From Varroa destructor (lineage: Eukaryota; Arthropoda; Arachnida; Mesostigmata; Varroidae): a stretch of DNA of 64,000 bases. The stretch covers positions 21,481,037 to 21,545,036 of the forward strand of contig NW_019211454.1 in NCBI RefSeq assembly GCF_002443255.2, read 5' to 3'. Positions 1 through 12,689 of the stretch are shown piece by piece. Position 1 is the first letter of the stretch. Every line of letters starts with the position of its first letter. Below the pieces are notes generated by a model. The model was not told the origin of the DNA. It made no database searches and saw nothing but the letters and a program-made list of their open reading frames with translations. The position numbers and the translations under genes are program-made.

Positions 1-847
1 CTTAACAGAGCAGACTTTGTCATAGCATTAATTTTTCTAAAATACTCATCGGGAAAGACTTTGAATCCAACCAAACTGATCGCATGAATTTGAGGCGAGG
101 CGCTGAAACGTATTACGACCTATTTATGCACCAACGCTAATTGAAATAATATGAATCAGAGCTATATGTTAATAGTTTAGTACATAATCTATCGTTATGT
201 TTTTATACGGTGACGTACTGACCCGACATACCAACCAAAATTTCATTTAATCTCTTTGCGAAAATACCGGTAAACAAAATTTCATCCTCTGATAGTGTTT
301 ATGCTTAAAATGTTCCAGCTTCACTGAAACCATCTGACACCGCGGGTTTATTGTCGAGCTAAAAATCCTTTATTAAAAAATATTTCTGAATTAGCAACAT
401 CGCCTGTGATGTAGTTGGACTAATTTTACATATACTATACTATATAGACAGATTTGTTCAGTTAATCGTTGTGAAATTTATTACTGTGGAGTCTTGAAAC
501 TCAGTTCTCCCTATGCCATTACGAGTCCGCAATAATTGGCCGAATGATCTTAATGGCAGTTTGCTGTCTTAGCAAGCTAAATGCTGATTGAAAGAATGGA
601 CCTTAGTGGAAAAAATTATAAAATCAAGTGAGAACAGGAAATAACGAATTTTTTTTACAAATCTTTATTACTGTATTTCTACAGAGACTATTTTAGGTAC
701 AATACGCCCCTCAGGGATTCGAAACAGATTGTCCGCGGATCAAAGTTATATGAGGATCAATATATATTGCTAAAACGACTACGTTCAAAACCTGAGTTCT
801 TACGAGGTCTAGTGCATGATGCGAATATTTTCTATTTTATATAGCAG
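1..847. other. Upstream non-coding region, no gene seen
   Basis: AT-rich sequence with no convincing exon in either strand. It ends at a splice-acceptor-like run (pyrimidine-rich, then ATATAGCAG at about 839-847) just before the first coding exon of the RING gene, so an upstream 5' exon or promoter of that gene may lie here. I could not identify it. Confidence 0.4.
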
Positions 848-865
848 AGTCCGCCACAGCCCCAC

Positions 866-2428
866 ATGGAGTCAGTTGCCAGTACTTCATCCTCATCGGC
901 ATCAAACGGCATCGCTGCGGGCTCTGATGTTGAGGTTCTCTATGAGTGTCGGCGGACGACGCCACAGCCTCCGACACGGATGGGCAGACAACAGCACGTA
1001 ATGCGCTTCTCGGTAGACCTGGCGAAACATGGTAGATGCAACATCTCAGTTTCTACCGTAAAGTAATCACTATTTCACTATGACAATGGGGCTGGTCATA
1101 TACCATTTGTCTTAAACTTAACAAGTTTAAAATCTGGAACAATTCGGGCTCCAAAAGATATTCGCTAAGGTTATTTTAAAAAACAGTTAGCAATGTACCT
1201 GTTTTTCTTTTCGTATCAGCCATATTCTTTGCTTTCTTTGTATGCAATAGTCTTAGGTAAAGTGCAAAACTCATGCAGAACGTGGCATTTCCCTATTTCT
1301 ATTATAAATCGATTGGGGCATATGATCATCGTTATACATATGATATAATGATTATTGGTGACACCTGTATGGGTTACTGTAGCTTTGGATTTATTTCACT
1401 AAATCTAAAAGAACCTTTGGCTTATTTTTCAGCCCAAAGTCGTGAGGTTGAGGTAGTAACTGACGATGACGATTTAGCGAACGTGCAGATTCCGTCAAAA
1501 AAACAGAAAAGTTCTCAAAGCAAAGAAGACGAAACGGCCTCATTATTTTGTCCTATCTGCTTAGAGACATATGCTAAGGTGAGTTTCTGTTAAGTGTAAA
1601 GGTCTTCGCTGCCGCATTGACACTTAGGAAATTACCGCTTATAAACGGTGCAAAAAATTTGCTCCCTTGTATTTGTATGTCATCCAGCTTGCGGGCGTTC
1701 TAGTACAACTACTCTCTCTTCTTATGTTCTACCTTGTAGGCCAGCTTCTGCACGCCACCCCAGCTGCTGCGTTAGCGTTTTTCTGTTATTGTAGAAGATT
1801 GAAGTGGTTTTTGTTTGGTTGGCTAAGAGGGCAAACCTCATCTAGTAGCTTGTTTTATGAATGCATCTATTAAGTGGAGTACTGCAATATCTTTTCTATG
1901 CCTTTGTTTCATTAAGTGTGTATACTGTCACAATATTTCTTTTAGAAATATGAATATATTTGGTGTGCGTTTCCGACTTGCCTTTTGACATTTCGTTATT
2001 ACATTCCGCATATATGCAATTAATCATTCACTTATTTTCCCTATTTACGGTATTAACCTTTGAAAACTGCTAGGTCATCATTGACGTACAATGTCGAAAC
2101 GAATTAGCGGTGAAAATGCGGAATTCTATTTTGTACGATTATTATGATTTTACCCGTTTATGTACCAGCATGTTAGTACTCTAATAGGTTACGGTGAACA
2201 TTTGCGTAAAATTGACCTTATAGACAATACTTCATCATAAATGTGTTTTTGTTCATTTTTTCTATCCTTCAGTTGCAGACGCAGAATGTTAGCGCTGTTG
2301 TCATATCAGCGTGTTCGCACGTATTCTGCAGAAAATGTATAGAAGAGACTTTAAAAACGGCCAAGTCTTGTCCTAAGTGTCGCCGTGCATTACGCGGAAA
2401 AACACCTTTCAAGGCGCTGTTTTTTTAG
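866..2428 (+). CDS. RNF4-like C3HC4 RING protein, probable SUMO-targeted ubiquitin ligase
   Basis: Three coding exons are proposed: 866-1031, 1433-1578 and 2273-2428 (155 residues). The last two are well supported by AAG|GTGAG and TTCAG|TTG borders in phase 0. The first exon and its donor at 1032 are less sure; a stronger-looking donor at 998 does not keep frame. The exon may start at 848 after a GCAG acceptor, adding SPPQPH before the Met. The RING reads CPIC (residues 95-98), then C118-S-H120, C123, C126 and CPKC (137-140), a complete C3HC4 ring split by one intron. The acidic N-terminal part holds two SUMO-interaction-like patches, DVEVLYE (21-27) and EVEVVTDDDD (60-69). The protein ends soon after the ring in an aromatic tail (ALFF), as RNF4 does. 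By family knowledge it would ubiquitinate SUMO-modified nuclear proteins; that role is inferred. An AATAAA at 2629-2634 may be its poly(A) signal. Confidence 0.8.
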
Positions 2429-5400
2429 GCCGTACAGCTTTACCATAATTAAACGGCCGCTAGTGGTAAACATTTAAGTATTCATACAACATGTAGAATT
2501 TGGAAAAATTAAAATCAAACTCAAAATTTTTCTAGCTGATTTTGCAACAGTGAGACAAATGAAGCACCCTCTTCTCCCCTCCGCCTCCTCCTCCATTTGA
2601 TAAGGGTACTCTGTACGAGTTTAGTGAGAATAAAGGCTTAAGTGATTCCGCTAGCGACGATGATAATGATGTATGTGATCATACGTGCGATATCTGTAAG
2701 GACGGGTTGCACGCTGATTGCCATCATATTAGATTGTTCAGAAAGTAATATCCGGTTTTATTTTTCGCTTCTGTTCTGTAATTTTTTTTGTTATCCTTAG
2801 AAAGTTTTACTGCCGGCATTTTGTCCATATCATAGATGAATTTTACATGGGGTTCGGGCTTTGCAGATGCACCCCTTTTCAAAGTGTAACAATTTCAATA
2901 TTTCATAAAATAAAAACCATACTTAAGTTTAAAAAAAAAACATGTCTTAAAGAGAACAAACTAAAGCCGATTAAAAGATAAAAAAAGTATGGAGAAAAAC
3001 GGACTAAAAGCCGATTTCTGCTAAATTAGTGATATTCATTGAGAAAAAAGAAAAATAAAAGAGAACGATATGACATGTATTTCTTATGTTTGTCGTTGTT
3101 ATGTCATTGTTTATTATTTTATGTTCGTTGTCTTCTGGCCACATTTAAAATGTTTTATTTTTCCCAAAGAACTTTGTTATTTTTCGTAAAAAATGTGTCA
3201 TTTTTTGATCTCGCATTTTACCTTTTAATCGGGTCCGATTTATCTTCGTTTACTCTCCCATTTTTTTTACTTCAGATAGTGTTTTTACATTATGAAATAT
3301 AGAAATTGTCGCATGAGGGAAAATGGGTCCGTATAAGTCACCCGAATTCAATGAAAAATTTTGTGATAAGGATGAATAAACAGGTTTGAACGCTACTGGA
3401 AGAGCTTTCTGACGATATAGAAGAGTGAGCATCAATAGGCCAACAATTACGAAATGGAAGCAATAATTATAAATGGAGATTACTTTCTAATCAGAGTGAC
3501 TGTTAGTCCAGTGCTACTCCATGGCAGCGTACACAGATGGTAACGCACCATAACAAACCAACAAGCAAATACGAACAATTGTAATATATGTACAGAATAT
3601 GCTAGAATGTTAAAATATGGAGAAATGTGTATGATATGTATTCAGGAAGTTGATTTGAGGCTGTTTAGTTTAGCTGGGAGCATGAAGATGTTTCGGACAT
3701 AGCAAAATGATCTGTTATATTACCTTGGCAAACACTCTGTAATATTAATAGTAATAATATCATTAGCAAAATGGGTAGTTGTAGTGGGGACTGAGGCTCT
3801 CATATACTTTCCTAATGCTAAGTTTAGTTTCAATCTATACATTGCATTTATGTGCACTTTAACAAAGAGACTGAATAGATTAACGCCTGTTGAGTAAGCA
3901 AAATTCTATTTGGAAGCGATATTCATGAAGCGTTCAGCTTCCGCGAAGAGTTATTCTCACATGTTTATTGCATCTGTAAATTGAGGCCGGAAATTAGTAA
4001 ACATGAAATAAACTACGTTAGTGAGTCAAATGGCTACACAATCATGAGAACAGTGATTTCGTTGCGCATTATTTTTTCTGATAGGGGTTTCGAATTCGTA
4101 ACGAGTCGTGCGTCATTACCAGAATCACATAATGCCATGTAACAATAAGGGATTTAGTTTGTCTTTTGAAAAGCGCACAAAAATGGTGTTCTGCTAGCGT
4201 GCCAAAGGTGCTATAGAGTGAGACCTTGGTCAAGATGAAAGACAAAAAAGAAAAAAGGAATTTTTATATTATAACTTTTATTTTCATTTTATAATACACA
4301 ATAAAGCTTACTAGATATCTACTAGAATAATAATCCAATGTCCTTTTGAATCCCAATAAACTACATTGAACTTTATAAACCGTTAGTTGTATAATCTGAA
4401 GGTGACTTTATTCTGAGGACATTTTTTACTTTATTTGTGTGCATTGAGTTTTAAATAAATAACGATTAAAGCTCGAAATGAGTTGTTTACTCCCTGGCTA
4501 GAACCTACATTTCAGAGATTTTCTTAAAATCCGTAAGCAAACACATCACCACAGAACTATCACGGGGACTTATTTGTACTGGCTTTCTCCATCTTGCTTA
4601 TTTCAAACCCGTGTTACGTATTCAAGTGAGTTTCTAAAAATAACTTTAGAGAGGGCCAGTTACAGGGCGAAAAAGCCCAAAAATCACGTTCCTGGTCCAT
4701 TAAACATGAACTGAACTTCCCTCTTCTGAAATTTCTTACATTAAACGGTTTTACTGTGCTTCTCATACTACGTATTTTCGTATTGATGTTTAAATTTTTT
4801 CACTGAAGGACGAAAGTCATAGTATCACCATTGTAAACGTCTTCACCTGGGAACTTTACTTATCCCTTCAAATCGCTTTATCTAGTGATAATCTGTGATG
4901 GGCTATAAGGGAATTCTTTCGCAACGATTAATAAGATATATATTTTTTCGATATATTTCTATTTTTATATATTTTATATTAGGTAAGTCATGTCTTTTCA
5001 TTATTCACAATTAATTACGATTGACTGAACTGGCAAGCAGCGAATTTATGGACTGTAGTGGACCTTACAAATAAGGCTAATTATTTATATTTTGCAAAGC
5101 GGATACGACGCTTAATAGAGTATAGGATGGCAGGATTCGGCTCAGAAATTTCTGAACATATAAGTTCAGCAATAACTTGATGTCTCACGCATCTCTTGGT
5201 AAGAGAATGCACCTCAATACAATCTAACAATGGGGTTGATCTAAACTTCCAGAAGAGCGACCTGAAGCTGTAAAAGTGTTATCTATTAATGATGAAAGAC
5301 ATTCTTTGGGATGTTGAATATTGTAATTGAAATATCGTATTCACGGATGTGCAGTATTGATCGAACCGTTCCTCGGATGCACCATGCTTCTATATGTAGT

Positions 5401-8145
5401 TACTTGAAATACAGTGCTATATTGGTCTCTAACTATGGCATATCACTGACCGTGTGAACCTAACTTCCACCAATAGAACAACAGAGTATGGCGATACTAA
5501 ATTACAAATATATGCATATGATGCGAAGCCTTTTTTATCGATGGAGCCTGTGAAGTGACTACAATATAACGACAAAGGGTAAACTCTTCGGGGCTGATCT
5601 TGCCGCCCGTCATGAGTGCAGCTACTCATAGTGTCAAGAGTAGTTGGTTCCGAAGCACTTATGGACATATCACTACGTAAATTATTTCTTTTAATTTCAA
5701 CGAAATTGTCAAGAAAGTTACCTTTACGGAGTTTTTAAAGCATCTGGCTGGGCGAATAGCGATCTATTGCACTATAAAACATCCATGGTAACGTTATAGG
5801 GGGTAGAAATTTTAGAAAGTTGTCGAAGAGAATGCCAGACCGCTAAAATTATTGAACAAGATCACTTGCCAGGGAAGCGCCTGCGGATGTATAAGACGGG
5901 TTTTACGTAGTGTGATATTTCATGAGATATATGAGGCTTCCCGTGCCAGAGAATGTCAATCCATTTAGGCTAAAAAACTGAGAAAATCGACTTTTGTAAA
6001 GAATAAATGTTGGAGTTTTTTGTGCTAGAAGTACTAGTAGGCTTAAATTGCATTCGTAGGCTCAGTTTGGAAAATTTCAGCTTAATTTAATTAAGTGGTC
6101 ACATCGTAAAGCTGGCTTGGGGCTTTTTTGTGAAAAAGTCCTCAGATTGCCTGTGCTGCCTGTCCTAAACTAAGACCGAACATGAAATGGCTGAGATCTT
6201 TGAGCTTACTAACTGATAACTAATATGATGCTCAACAGTAGGCGCTATGTAGACGGGAATAGTAGATACTAGGGACACCCAAGCAGCTGTTCTCTGATTG
6301 CGTGGCACCATATTCACAGCAAGCAGCGTGTAAAAGACAAAAATATAATTAGAACAAATATCGACCGCTTGGTTGAACAAGAAAACTTCGGTACTATTAC
6401 AAGCCATCATTTTGTCATGGCAAACTGTAGCTTTTGTACTGCACCAACTAGTGAGCGCTAGAAATATGAGTACATGGTATTTATAAAGGGACTGATAAAC
6501 ACGTTTATTCGATTTTACAATAAGTCGTCGTGCGGTGGGTTTAGTAGACCTTTAGCCGTACCTTCTTTACCTGGCCAGGACATTTTTGCATTTTCAAAGA
6601 ATCGCAATAGCCTGCGAAACACCCCTTGTTTTGAGAAGATTCCACAAGAAACGTAAACAAGATCTTTTTTAAATTGAGAGGATGAAGCTCTTGTTTTATG
6701 AAGCCTCCGAGAGGCGATACACGAGCATAGATCTGCCAGTCAAAGCAGTGAGTTAGATAATTTTCAATGGTGTTATTTGACCAACTGCTAGCTTCGGAAT
6801 ACGACGCTTGACAAAATAGACGAGATTTACAGCCAACAAATATTGCCAATATTTATTTTCCGGTAAACGCCTTTCATGTGATATACGGTTAGGTTAGCAG
6901 TGTAATTTTAGTTACCGATACTTATATAGCTGCCCGTTAGAATCATGAGCTTTTTTTAGTATTACATCAGTATTTTTCTGGAACCCTTCTAATCAATTAT
7001 TTGCGCACAGTTTTGTACACTATGTGTAAGGATTGCGGTCAATAATGGATTAGTTCTAGAAAGTGCTGTCAAAAAACGCTGAGACCCTCTCTTGAAGCCA
7101 ACACATCATACTCAAATGACGTACTTTCTACATATGAGTGGTTTTGATAGTGGTTGAATGTACATGCACAACGCAAAATGCAAAGGGGTAACTTAGCCTT
7201 TAGCCTTGAAAGCACGATTATCTACACACACGTTACGATTCGGGCTGATCAGCGTTTCTTGTTAACACTTTCCATAGCTTTAATAATCTTATACATTTCT
7301 GTCAGAAATTGCTGAAGTACAACTACATACGTAATAAATAGTCCTAACTTAAACTCAAGTTATCAAATAACCGTCCTTTCTCTCATTCAGCGGTCTCAAT
7401 CAAATAGGTCGGGAATAATAGCAATGGCCAGAATACGCGCCAGCAGATGGCAGACTCGTGAAAGATCTCAACAAAAGGTTTTAAACTATGATACTATCGT
7501 GGATCAATGCCTGCAATAACTGACGTATCGCTGAATAATAATATTCATCATCCATGATGACTTTCCTTTATCCTTCATATGATGAATCTTCACAGGTACG
7601 TAAATACGTAAGTGAGATAAGGCGCTATGTTTTTAAAAAACAACTTAGTCTATGTTGCTTTAGGTACAAAGTGTTTCTTTTGCTATAGTCGTTTGAAAAA
7701 GATGCACAGAAATATCCTAAAAAAGGTGCCTTCCGATAACTTGTTAAGTTAACTATTTTCTCTTAAAAAAACATCTTAAAATTCGCTGGAGCTGTGTTTC
7801 CATTTTTCCAGATTGGATAGCTAATCTAGTATGTAGCTTCGCCTCATATACAGCATAAACGTAGTCTTCTCGAGTAAGATACCTTCATAGATGAAGCGAT
7901 ATGGCTGTATGTTGGTTTAGCATTGAAGCGGAACCTTAACTCCTAAAGACCGTGTTTTTATGATTTTGGGGTTGCGAGGTACCACTTGTATAAACGGTCT
8001 GGACTCGTTATACCAGCACTAGGTTTATGGCTGCGTGTATATAGCACTAAAGTAGCATTGTTGTCGGAAGTATCAACTATTGTTGATGTAGGAGATATCA
8101 AAGCACAAATTTATTGTCGTTATAAAATGTAAACTTTGTTTTTAC
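2429..8145. other. Gene-poor intergenic region
   Basis: No exon with convincing splice sites or a recognisable protein was found in about 5.7 kb. The open frames here (for example 5429-5668, 6165-6410 and 6541-6849, all minus) have no family signature and lack supporting neighbours. AATAAA-like elements near 2629 and 2904 probably belong to the 3' end of the RING gene. Confidence 0.45.
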
Positions 8146-10222
8146 CTAGAAAAGCCAATAGCCTATTTCGTTGCAGAATTCCTTGTCAGCTTTGCACTCC
8201 TTGGCTTTCTCTGCAGTCCGACAGAAATCAGTAGGGCCCCTCTTATCACAGTCGCCGGTGATGTGAGGGTACATGTTATCTGAAAAATATGAACAAAGTA
8301 CAGTGCACAGGATCGTAGTTGGGTTAGAATTAACCGTAAGTAGTATTACGACACGTGTTACACCTGGTGTGACACAATGATAGAATTATGCATCTTGACA
8401 TTTTCTGCACTTTTCTATATATTATAAAAAAAAAAAAAACATTTTATTTCGTAGAAGATAATTGAAGAATATTACTAAAACCGTGGTCTTTACGGATCAT
8501 TGTAATTAAATCAAACAAAACAATCATGTGCGCTTTTAGAATTGTGTTAACACGATTGACGACGCGGAAACACGAAGCTACACCTCTTTCAGTGCGAAAC
8601 GATATGTACGTGTGAGCTCGAGTCACAGTTCTATAAGGCTGAGAAACTATGTCCCATTTTTTGAAGCAATAAAGCAATAAAAATATGCTTACATGTAGAT
8701 AAAAATCTGGAGTTCGATCACGCATGAATAATTTAAAGGGAGCGCAGGTAATTCACACTCAAGTGTCTAGTATCACCTTTGAATCTTAAAATAATTTTAA
8801 TGCTAGATCATATATAAATAATCAACAGTTGGATCGATCTAGCTCTAACGATAAAAATCGAACTCGAGCTGGCCACTGTCAAGTGGTATCAAATTTGAAT
8901 TAAGTCATGATATTGCTGCAAACAGAAGCTCCAAAGAGTTTGCAATTAAAGTATCAGTCTATCGCTCAGCTGAAAACAGAGCCTTCATTGGCCTAAACTC
9001 ACGAAGACCTAATTCGGACAAGTAGATAAAACTGGATGATTAAAAAGCATGGCGACATCATCACATAAGAGGTAAGCTCCTCCAATGAACCAATTATCAT
9101 CACTCTCACAATTCACGAATAATTACTAGCATTCTGAACACCCTTCTATTGGCGGAAGTATATGTTGGAAGATGAAATAGACCAGATAGGTAATCACGAG
9201 ATTTCGTCAGTTCAGCAAAGTGTTGCTTTCTTACACTGAGGATTTATCGACGTTTTCGGATTCGTTCTGTGCAAATGCCACTTGGAAGGACAGCTTGGTA
9301 GAAATATGGTAAGGTACATGCACCACCTTCATGTTTATCTAACATAGTCATAACAACGTATGCAAGAAGTAATTAAATATCCAACTAATAGCGGGAAGAG
9401 CAAGCCTTAGATTCAAGTCAACGAACCGCAAGATTTAAGTGCACCGCTTGCTCTTCTATAGTTGATGACACGATCCTATATTTAGGTACATTTTGCCTAA
9501 TAGATTTAGTCTAGATTTTACTTACCAGTCTTAACTTCAAAACCGAGATCCCGACAATGCCAGCGAGTGTAAGAGCACAACTTCCTTAGCTCTTCCAAAG
9601 CGCAAACTGCTTTTGTATCATAGCAACGCTCATCACTGAATCGGGACGCTGAGTCCACAGTCAGTACAAAAGCAACAGCGACAGTCACTAAATTTCCGAG
9701 AGCCACAGACAGGGGAAATTAGTGACAATATATTGTGATAACATTACTTCTATGATTTTACTAGAGTATTATTGGGTGTATTTATCTAACGCCATAAAAT
9801 ACGATATGCAGTGTGTGTCTACTTTTGGTGCCGAACGTCCCTTGGTGATGACGCAGTAACATGTTTACTTGCAAGCAGGCATTAGCTGTTTGATGCTGTT
9901 TGATCGGGGAGGTATACAACACACGCGTTCCAAATTTTTTAGCTGCTGGCACACAGAGGAATAAGTTACGTTTTTCCCTACTGACGTAATTTGCTAAATA
10001 TTTCTAATCTGAAAGCTCGTATTTTTTAAATTTACGCTGCTAATTAACAGTCGTGAGATCAGATGCTTAAAAGTACATACGTACTAGGTAACGTGGCTAA
10101 GTTTTGCTCAGAATGAGTGTCTGCCCTGGTCAGCATCAACGAAAGTGAGTGCATTATAAGACACGTTAGCATATAATAATGTTTGAATAGAAGTACTTAC
10201 AACAGTGAACGGCGAGCTTCAT
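8146..10222 (-). CDS. Small secreted cysteine-rich protein with two four-cysteine modules
   Basis: Three exons join in phase: 10222-10201 (ATG and seven codons plus one base), 9687-9526 and 8279-8146, giving 105 residues. All borders are clean (donors GTAAGT at 10200 and 9525; acceptors TTTAG and TTTTCAG). The model gives a typical signal peptide (residues 1-21, hydrophobic core VAVAFVLTV, probable cleavage after DSA). The mature part has eight cysteines in two modules: C29-x6-C36-x8-C45-x6-C52-x3-G56-F and C72-x8-C81-x8-C90-x6-C97-x3-G101-Y. Exon 2 carries module 1 and exon 3 module 2; both introns are phase 1, so exon 2 is a symmetric 1-1 exon, as expected after exon duplication. An AATAAA lies about 30 bases past the stop (8115-8110). 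I do not recognise the family. Extracellular action is likely; function is unknown, and nothing here shows it is a toxin. Confidence 0.75.
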
Positions 10223-11242
10223 TTTTGTATCTTGTCAACTGTTGCAATAGAACTGAAGAAGTTCACTATCGCAGTTACCACTGGTCGTAGGAGTATCGGT
10301 CTGGTTGAACTACAGCTGCCTCATTTTAGTGTATGCATCGGTTCTTTTAGCCGTAAACAACAGGTCGAGCATACGGTGACGTCGGAAAGGGACGAGAGTG
10401 TCGAATGTGAAAGGCCAACGAAGCAGGGGAGGCAACAGCGCCTCTAGCAACAGCAACGTTAAGTGGCTGCGAAAGAGCAGGCAACATTAATAATAATCTC
10501 GTCATTGTTGATCACAGAAATATTCAATGAGGATTTAAAAAGAGGCAGTCGGTAGCTAAACTATTGTCACTAGAGTTTCTGCCAACAAGCAGTGCCACCC
10601 ACTTGAAACATTGCGTGTGGCCTGCATAATCAATGATTCAGCTTGAATGTTGGTGCTAATCATCGTGGTGAAAAGGTACAGGTGTCGTTATTAGTTATTG
10701 GATAATCGTAAGATATTTTAATTTTGCCTTACGTGCTTCGCCTTCCGGATAGCTAGAGTAATATTTATTGTCTAGTCCGATTCATTTTAGGTTTGAGTAC
10801 ATATTTTGTTAAAACGAAATTCGAAGAGCTTCTTCATCGGTAGTCTTACATTGATAGTCTGAGTCGCTTAAATCCGTATTTAGGTAAGTGGTGTATTCAC
10901 TGATTTCAGAAAAGCATTGTAATCGAGGTTTATATGAAAGATAAACGGTGCAAATGACGCGTACTTATCACAATGGTCTATAGTCTGTAATTTAAAAAAT
11001 GTTTCTGCTGCTTCCGTACTGTCCAAAAAGCCGTTTTGATATAGAGGATTCCAGCTTTTAGGTGGAACAGATGATAAACTAAGTATACGTTACCGTTTTT
11101 ATTTAGCGAATTGCTCCTGCCGTGTCAAAGTTAACAAGGACAAACACACCTTGCCTTACAGACTCTTCGAAAAATCTGCGATTCCGCATCGTTACATGTT
11201 ATCATATATTAACATTTAAAATAAACCGACACCGTCGCAAGA
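10223..11242. other. Intergenic region upstream of the cysteine-rich gene
   Basis: This stretch should hold the promoter and 5' untranslated sequence of the minus-strand cysteine-rich gene and the 3' flank of the next minus-strand gene. I see no clear TATA box or other regulatory element. The plus-strand open frame at 10205-10447 overlaps the first exon of the cysteine-rich gene on the other strand and looks like chance. Confidence 0.35.
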
Positions 11243-12563
11243 CTATATGCTGATATTGAATCGGAAACCATCAATCGTACGAAATGTCGACATCATGGAC
11301 AATAGTAGTAAGTTGCATGTGGCGTGCCCCGGCGCTGCCATCAATTTAACTCTCCAATGTTGTTTACTGTTATGCATCATTCCTTTCCTTTTAAACATCG
11401 TTGTATTTTCATTCTGCAGTGGATAGATTTTTACGTTGGTAAAAAAAATTCTTTTTGACATTTACTCTATTTGGCCTTTCGCCGCAATCAAAAGCCACCT
11501 AAGCAAGCTGGGCTATATATGCCGTGTACAGCGGAAACCCTGCAACTGAAAGAACTGTTTGAAGGAGTTTACTAACTGAAAAATAGAATCTTCGACCTGA
11601 AAGGTGTATCTCGCTCCGGCGGGCCATTTGCAATCGGTGAGAATCTCGGATGGCGGACAACTCATTAGTTGGCTGTTAAAATAAGCTACAAATACCAGAC
11701 TGTTGTCAGAAATCCTGAATAAAAGTGTGCAGGACTGTGAATATTTCTGCGGCTTCGTTCTGATGAAAATTATTCCTTGGAGCCCCCAGGTTGATAAACG
11801 GCGAACGCTACGGAAAGATTACTCGTCTAAACAAGCTGAGATGTGCAAGCATCGAGGCTTAGTAAACGGAGTAAGACGCAGTTCCGTGGGGAAGGCTGGA
11901 AACTGCGGTCAAAGACGTAACCCCAATAATCGCGGATCAACAGGCTCAGAGCAGAACTGACATACAACATGGCCCGGTTCAAGGCGGGACATAAGATCTT
12001 CGACAGTCACCTGCTTAGGAAAGAGAAGGCACTTTCGCTGATAAGCGTATGTTGGTGCACACTGGTGGATTAGCTTACATTGCAACTGACGCCCTATTGA
12101 ATTCATCGGAGCTGGTCTCCGAGACTTCAGTCGGCATATTTGTAGTTCTGCTGCACAATAGGAACTGAAAAGGAACACAATGGTTAAGAAGAAAGTATTG
12201 GAGACAATAAGGGCAACACAAGTAACTAGTTAATCTACTAGCTATCTCTGCAAGCTTAAATCACGTACGAACCAAATCTCAAGGGGTCCAGGGTTTTCTA
12301 GGCAAACCAAATACCAGCTAAATACCTGCCGTAAAACGACGCGTTCATTATACATCAGCTACTGTTCACCTTGAAGATGCATTTTGTACGTATAGACGTT
12401 TGGCAAAAATCTAGCGCTTGCGTGTGCCATAGACTGGGTGAAATCCTTGAGGAGATAGGGCTTTTCCTTGACCTTCAACAGTTGACCCGGCATAGGGCGA
12501 ACAGTAATGGGCAAATTGAATCAGTAACCGATACTTGCCCATGGAGATAATCCAACGGGCTAA
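11243..12563 (-). CDS. Possible secreted ML-domain (MD-2/NPC2-like) protein, partial model
   Basis: Candidate exons that keep frame are 12563-12487, 12010-11966, about 11746 (or 11734)-11573 and 11413-11243; the signal-peptide exon was not found. The best supported parts are the last two, joined at TTA|GTAAAC and CTGCAG|AAT in phase 0. They encode a cysteine pair followed by a Gly-x-Tyr strand (SC...DCKWPAGARYTF), then HWRVKL and a single late cysteine (ATCNLLLL). In ML proteins such as NPC2 and mite group-2 allergens, a C..C(P)..G..Y segment is followed by V.W.L and a final cysteine, which is why I suggest this fold. The first two exons are weakly supported, and other frames of the same DNA (minus 12411-12689 and 11909-12178) are also open. 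If correct, the product would bind lipids or sterols outside the cell or in lysosomes. Confidence 0.35.
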
Positions 12564-12689
12564 CTGGAGCAGTTCCTTAGCACCAGATCTGAGAATTCCT
12601 GGCGAGGAAAAACCTGAGATACCGGACAAGATCGTAGATAAAATGGTGAATACATAATTAGTAAAATCGTTACTAGAATTGGAGTACAC

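Noticed and set aside
11909..12178. Minus-strand cysteine-containing open frame (SYCAAELQICRL...)
   Set aside because: It starts from a GTG just before a TTTTCAG acceptor and reads through a strong internal acceptor at 12011. Its phase does not connect to neighbouring exons as well as the alternative used in the ML-like model.
12411..12689. Minus-strand frame with QFAHYC, briefly considered as a phospholipase A2 start
   Set aside because: It lacks the Ca-binding loop continuation and the CC-x2-HD catalytic motif, so I could not support PLA2.
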